5,651 nucleotides of DNA from Nitratifractor sp. (lineage in GTDB: Bacteria > Campylobacterota > Campylobacteria > Campylobacterales > Sulfurovaceae): positions 1-5,651 of the forward strand of contig WFYP01000018.1 of NCBI GenBank assembly GCA_015490055.1, in the 5' to 3' direction. A model generated the notes under the pieces. The model saw only the letters and a list, made by a program, of their open reading frames with translations. It had not been told where the DNA came from and did no database searches. Below are positions 5,423-5,651 of the stretch, in pieces. The translations under genes were made by a program, and so were the position numbers. Each line of letters starts with the position of its first letter. Position 1 is the stretch's first letter.

Positions 5423-5651
5423 ATGGTAGTTAGACAAGAGAAAATGGATTATTTCCTATTTTTAATAGGGTTTTTTATTACTGCAACAGCAAATAGTATT
5501 ACAATTAGTAATGTTACAGTTGTTTTTGCAGCTTTGCTAACTATGTATGTATTTATAGAAAGAGGTTATGAAATAGATAAAGCTTTTATCTATTTTGTAA
5601 TTGCTTATATGGCAATGAATGCAATATACTTAATTAAATTTGGATATGTAG
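5423..5651 (+). CDS. N-terminus of a multi-spanning membrane protein, possibly O-antigen polymerase/ligase (3'-truncated by the window)
   Basis: An ATG at 5423 opens a frame that runs to the window end without a stop (76 complete codons). It begins MVVRQEKMDYFLFLIG and is dominated by hydrophobic stretches: FLFLIGFFITATA, then VTVVFAALLTMYVF, a short charged loop (ERGYEIDK), then AFIYFVIAYMAMNAIYLI. That gives three likely membrane segments with no cleavable signal peptide. AGGA (5412-5415), overlapping the upstream stop, is 7 bases before the ATG. The 9-base gap from the glycosyltransferase implies one operon. In such loci a multi-spanning protein here is often the Wzy polymerase or an O-antigen ligase-like protein; that identity is contextual, because the diagnostic C-terminal part is outside the window. 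Confidence 0.75.
   Translation, partial: MVVRQEKMDYFLFLIGFFITATANSITISNVTVVFAALLTMYVFIERGYEIDKAFIYFVIAYMAMNAIYLIKFGYV

Overview
The window is AT-rich DNA with compact genes, heavy use of AGA/ATA/TTA codons and AAGGAG-type ribosome sites. Together with the protein flavour this suggests a Campylobacterota member (Sulfurimonas/Sulfurovum-like). That assignment is inference, because there is no rRNA or housekeeping marker here. All six protein genes are on the + strand and form part of a surface-polysaccharide (O-antigen, capsule or exopolysaccharide) locus.

Region 1 (1-4069) is one tightly packed run of four genes: the 3' part of an initiating sugar-phosphate transferase, a Wzx-type flippase, a FemAB/GNAT-like acyltransferase and a polysaccharide-deacetylase-like protein. 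Junctions are TAATG overlaps or a 1-base gap, so they are probably co-transcribed and translationally coupled. A plausible division of labour is this: the transferase loads the first sugar phosphate on undecaprenyl phosphate, the flippase moves the finished lipid-linked unit outward, and the other two proteins modify the glycan with acyl or deacetyl chemistry. The deacetylase gene carries two heptanucleotide-repeat arrays, in frame and in opposite orientation.

Region 2 (4070-4594) is a 525-base island with no believable gene, made almost entirely of nested inverted repeats. It holds a REP-like hairpin that abuts the deacetylase stop codon and a long inverted repeat of the CATTCTGAGCGAA...GAAGAATC type. 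It also holds a roughly 275-base onion-like composite: terminal arms, inverted heptad arrays, two inverted copies of an ATTCCC...GGGAAT hairpin and a central stem. A 13-base direct repeat lies at the composite's two ends.

Region 3 (4595-5651) restarts the locus with a strong Shine-Dalgarno. It contains a family 2 glycosyltransferase, followed 9 bases later by the beginning of a membrane protein not closed within the window, possibly the Wzy polymerase or O-antigen ligase.

The protein genes are recognisable families. The least explained part is the repeat biology: heptad arrays that tolerate being in coding sequence, and the layered palindromic island between two blocks of a polysaccharide locus.
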